Positions 14,645-16,548 of a DNA stretch of 16,548 nucleotides are shown in pieces. The DNA is from an uncultured Clostridia bacterium (GTDB lineage: Bacteria > Bacillota > Clostridia > Oscillospirales > CAG-272): the NCBI GenBank assembly GCA_945936265.1, contig CAMETB010000014.1:1-16548 (forward strand). Direction: 5' to 3'. Position numbers and translations under genes: made by a program. Each line of letters opens with the position of its first letter. Within the stretch, counting starts at the first letter, position 1. The notes under the pieces were generated by a model. That model had not been told where the DNA came from. It saw only the letters and a program-made list of their open reading frames with translations, and searched no databases.

Positions 14645-14852
14645 AAAACAGCCACTCCCTGTGCGTTATACTCCAAGAGTATCACGCAACTAAGTTTGCC
14701 CTTTGGGCAAGTGAAGTTTACTCTGTAAGTGAAGTTATCCTGCGGATAGTGAAGTTTTGCCTTCGGCAAAGTGGGCAAACTTAACTTCACTTGTGAGATA
14801 GCACAAACTTCACTGCGAAGCAACTTCACTTTTGCGACAGCAAAAACTTCGC
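14645..14852. repeat. Modular hairpin array, unit 1 (208 bp)
   Basis: Short hairpins alternate with a fixed spacer. The left half has AGTGAAGTT spacers (GTGAAGTT at 14711, 14729, 14749), separating stems TTGCCC-TTT-GGGCAA, TAC-TCT-GTA, ATCC-TGC-GGAT and TTGCC-TTC-GGCAA. The right half has AACTTCACT spacers (AACTTCAC at 14783, 14806, 14822), separating TTGTG-AGATAG-CACAA, TGC-GAA-GCA and TTTTGC-GACA-GCAAAA. AAGTTTGCCC (14692-14701) is inverted as GGGCAAACTT (14773-14782) in the middle. The unit opens with AAAACAGCCACTCCC and a hairpin ATACTC-CAA-GAGTAT. It has no real gene; ORFs that run through it are translations of the repeat. Confidence 0.9.
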
Positions 14853-15060
14853 AAAACAGCCACTCCCTGTGCGTTATACTCCAAGAGTATCACGCAACTA
14901 AGTTTGCCCTTTGGGCAAGTGAAGTTTACTCTGTAAGTGAAGTTATCCTGCGGATAGTGAAGTTTTGCCTTCGGCAAAGTGGGCAAACTTAACTTCACTT
15001 GTGAGATAGCACAAACTTCACTGCGAAGCAACTTCACTTTTGCGACAGCAAAAACTTCGC
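14853..15060. repeat. Modular hairpin array, unit 2 (208 bp, tandem copy)
   Basis: This is a direct tandem copy of unit 1 with the same 208-bp period; reading both side by side I see no difference. A third start, AAAACAGCCACTCCC, follows at 15061 but then turns into a closing hairpin. Such exact duplication points to a recent event. Confidence 0.9.
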
Positions 15061-15094
15061 AAAACAGCCACTCCCCTGCGGAAATGGCTGTTTT
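15061..15094. terminator. Capping hairpin of the array, likely terminator of the GDPD gene
   Basis: AAAACAGCCA (15061-15070) pairs perfectly with TGGCTGTTTT (15085-15094) over a 14-nt loop. It lies 53 nt beyond the stop of the minus-strand GDPD gene, so it can terminate that transcript. The same hairpin with a one-base loop change occurs at 16336-16367, showing that it belongs to the repeat element. Confidence 0.65.
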
Positions 15095-15147
15095 GTATTT
15101 TATTAGTTCTTTTCGGTTATATTTTCAGAGTCGGTCTTATGTGCTTG

Positions 15148-15987
15148 CTATGTTCGATTCTTACGTTCCAGATAAGATCTTACGGAGAGGAGCCAGTCTG
15201 TCTGAATAAAGTCAAAGCCTCTGTCTGCAACCCAGCCCCAGCCTTTTGCAGGGTTGTCTGTCAATGAAACGTCGTCGGTATGGTGCGCCGAAATAACGTC
15301 CTTTTCGTTATAAATTATGGTATTACACCATACAAGCAAACCTTTTTTATGCATGGAAGCAATATATTCAGCCGTGCTTATTTCATCCTCTTCTCTGTCA
15401 AAAAGAGCTTCTATACCGATGTAATTGACGTTGCGGTTCAACAATTGTTCGGTAACGTCGTCCTTGTGCCAAGCCATCGCCATAAACATCAGGTCGGGGG
15501 CAAACTTTTCCACCTCTTCAAGTGTTTTTTCTTCCGCATACGCTTTGACGATTACCTGTTTTTCTACGCCCGCTTTATAGATCTCGGCGGTGATTCCCTC
15601 AACGTTTGTCCAGAATTTATCTACATTGATATACACTTTGTCCTTGAGAAGTGCGAATACTTCCTGCAAGGTAGGAACGTGATAAGAGGTCGGCACCTCG
15701 TCCTGATTTAAAAGAGGCAAGGATTTCACCTCATCCGCCGTCATCTCGGGTATGAGCTTTCCGCATTTCAGAAAGACGGGTTCCATACCGGGATGAAATA
15801 CAAAAAATACACCGTCCTTGCTTCTTGTAACGTCGATTTCCACGACGTCCGCCCCCTGTTCAACGGCAATCTTATACGCCGCAAGCGTATTACAGGGGAT
15901 ATTTGCCGTGCTTATTCCACGATGGGCGACTAAAAACGGTCTGCCCGTTGCTTTTCTGTTTTCGAAAATCGTTTTATTAAAATCCAT
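15148..15987 (-). CDS. Glycerophosphodiester phosphodiesterase family protein
   Basis: This 279-residue protein is a single GDPD domain, a TIM barrel that hydrolyses glycerophosphodiesters to glycerol 3-phosphate and an alcohol. Catalytic and metal-site residues are visible: AHRG (H22, R23), VEIDV (E50, D52) and FHPG (H65). Usual family members have 'PENT' and 'HD'; this one has IPCNT (30-34) and HPG, so it belongs to a divergent subgroup and its substrate is uncertain. No signal peptide is seen, so it acts in the cytosol. The start follows TTAAGGAAA on the minus strand. It stands alone between two copies of the hairpin array. Confidence 0.88.
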   Translation of the reverse strand: MDFNKTIFENRKATGRPFLVAHRGISTANIPCNTLAAYKIAVEQGADVVEIDVTRSKDGVFFVFHPGMEPVFLKCGKLIPEMTADEVKSLPLLNQDEVPTSYHVPTLQEVFALLKDKVYINVDKFWTNVEGITAEIYKAGVEKQVIVKAYAEEKTLEEVEKFAPDLMFMAMAWHKDDVTEQLLNRNVNYIGIEALFDREEDEISTAEYIASMHKKGLLVWCNTIIYNEKDVISAHHTDDVSLTDNPAKGWGWVADRGFDFIQTDWLLSVRSYLERKNRT

Positions 15988-16016
15988 ATTGCTTTATTTC
16001 CTTAATATACAATATA

Positions 16017-16107
16017 ACGCAACTACGTTTGCCCTTTGAGCAAGTGAAGTTTACTCTGTAAGTGAAGTTATCCTACGGATAGTGAAGTTTTGCCTTCGGC
16101 AAAGTTG
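16017..16107. repeat. Hairpin array, left half of split copy
   Basis: From ACGCAACTA to GGCAAAGT it matches the left half of the 208-bp unit, with GTGAAGTT at 16044, 16062 and 16082 and a few substitutions. One falls in a hairpin loop (ATCC-TAC-GGAT instead of TGC) and one breaks a stem (TTGCCCTTTGAGCAA). It lies just upstream of the GDPD start, so any promoter for that gene must be within or right beside it. I could not fix one. Confidence 0.85.
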
Positions 16108-16113
16108 ACAATC

Positions 16114-16186
16114 GGCGGGAGCAAGCCGCCCGCCCTACTTCTTACCTCTTCACTTTTACCTATTACTTTCCCTGCCCCCGCCCTAC
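16114..16186. repeat. GC-rich palindromic repeat, copies 2 and 3, inside the split array
   Basis: GGCGGG (16114-16119) and CCCGCC (16129-16134) flank AGCAAGCCG and are followed by CTAC, nearly the same as 1059-1081. A half copy, GCCCCCGCCCTAC, follows at 16174-16186. Together with AT-rich filler up to about 16240 they separate the two halves of the array, which suggests one repeat inserted into the other. Confidence 0.6.
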
Positions 16187-16236
16187 CTTTGATTATTCAT
16201 TATTTTTTCGCCCGCCATATGAAAAGCCTACGTATT

Positions 16237-16334
16237 TGAGATAGCAAAAACTTCACTGCGAAGCAACTTCACTTTTGCGACAGCAAAAACTTCACTGCGA
16301 AACAACTTCACTTGTGAGATAGCACAAACTTCAC
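16237..16334. repeat. Hairpin array, right half of split copy
   Basis: This stretch contains five AACTTCAC spacers (16249, 16265, 16288, 16304, 16327) with hairpins TGCGAAGCA, TTTTGCGACAGCAAAA, TGCGAAACA and TTGTGAGATAGCACAA between them. There are two more spacers than in the 208-bp unit, and the modules are in a different order. The array can therefore grow or shrink by whole modules. Confidence 0.85.
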
Positions 16335-16335
16335 A

Positions 16336-16367
16336 AAACAGCCACTCCCCTGTGGAAATGGCTGTTT
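16336..16367. terminator. Capping hairpin of the split array
   Basis: AAACAGCCA (16336-16344) pairs with TGGCTGTTT (16359-16367) over CTCCCCTGTGGAAA, the same structure as at 15061-15094 except for one loop base. A small stem, TAAGC/GCTTA (16372-16387) with TTTT after it, follows. No gene is visible beside it on the right. Confidence 0.55.
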
Positions 16368-16473
16368 GTATTAAGCGTTAAGGCTTATTTTCTGGGGTTT
16401 TTGATTGCTGCCTGTGCTGTACCAACTTTCGAGCGAGCGATTTATCGCCCGTTTGAGTGCTGTATTATATCGC

Positions 16474-16502
16474 TTGACTATGTGCAATATCTGTAGTGTA
16501 CT
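16474..16502 (+). promoter_or_regulatory. Weak promoter candidate at the window end
   Basis: TTGACT (16474-16479), a 17-nt spacer and TGTACT (16497-16502). The stretch 16368-16548 holds no supportable ORF on either strand. If real, the promoter would serve a gene beyond the right edge. Confidence 0.25.
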
Positions 16503-16548
16503 TCATAATCTTCTCGAACAAGGGCTCTCCATGGTTCTAAAAACCACG

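Noticed and set aside
14645..15060. CRISPR array
   Set aside because: The constant part is only 9 bp, changes orientation half-way, the intervening segments are palindromes and not unique spacers, and no cas gene is present.
14635..15209. Overlapping ORFs of 64-76 residues on both strands beginning MKLLRSEVC or MGKLNFTCE
   Set aside because: They are translations of the 208-bp hairpin array; the same peptide appears twice because the DNA is duplicated, and none has an SD.
16368..16548. Fragment of a recombinase or other gene at the right edge
   Set aside because: All three minus-strand frames hit stops within 25 codons of the edge, and the plus strand gives no convincing product.

Overview
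The window looks like part of a chromosome from an anaerobic, gut-type Clostridia (Firmicutes). This rests on a Spo0A-type regulator, clostridial-style SD sites and sigma-A promoters, a DUF421 + DUF4363 pair, a BspA-like LRR lipoprotein, and lipoproteins with Gram-positive-style lipoboxes. No species can be named from the sequence alone.

Left part (1-3978): a DUF421 (YetF-like) membrane protein, cut by the window edge, overlaps a DUF4363 gene. A convergent DUF2156 (lysylphosphatidylglycerol-synthase C-terminal-like) gene follows. It is divergent from a spo0A homologue with a near-consensus sigma-A promoter. A small LRR lipoprotein with its own promoter and terminator comes next.

Centre (4162-10310): a purine salvage and uptake locus. 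An extended -10 promoter with a perfect 0A box in its spacer leads into a guanine-type purine riboswitch and an intrinsic terminator. Then come xpt (xanthine phosphoribosyltransferase), a BMP/PnrA-type nucleoside-binding lipoprotein, a double ABC ATPase and two permeases, ending in a strong bidirectional terminator. The likely logic is that low guanine opens the leader, so that nucleosides are imported and the bases salvaged.

Right part (10309-15987), all on the minus strand. Reading in the direction of transcription: a GDPD-family phosphodiesterase; a repeat-rich intergenic region; then a tight three-gene cluster of an HTH-Fic protein, a 72-residue hyperacidic protein and a 987-residue repeat-containing lipoprotein. 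The cluster genes are 24 and 32 nt apart.

The most striking non-coding structure is a modular hairpin array. Short hairpins with varied stems alternate with the 9-mer AGTGAAGTT, then with its reverse complement AACTTCACT. One 208-bp copy is tandemly duplicated with no difference I can see (14645-15060). A split copy lies on the other side of the GDPD gene (16017-16334). Both sites are capped by the same AACAGCCA/TGGCTGTT hairpin. The last ~180 bases hold no gene that I can support.
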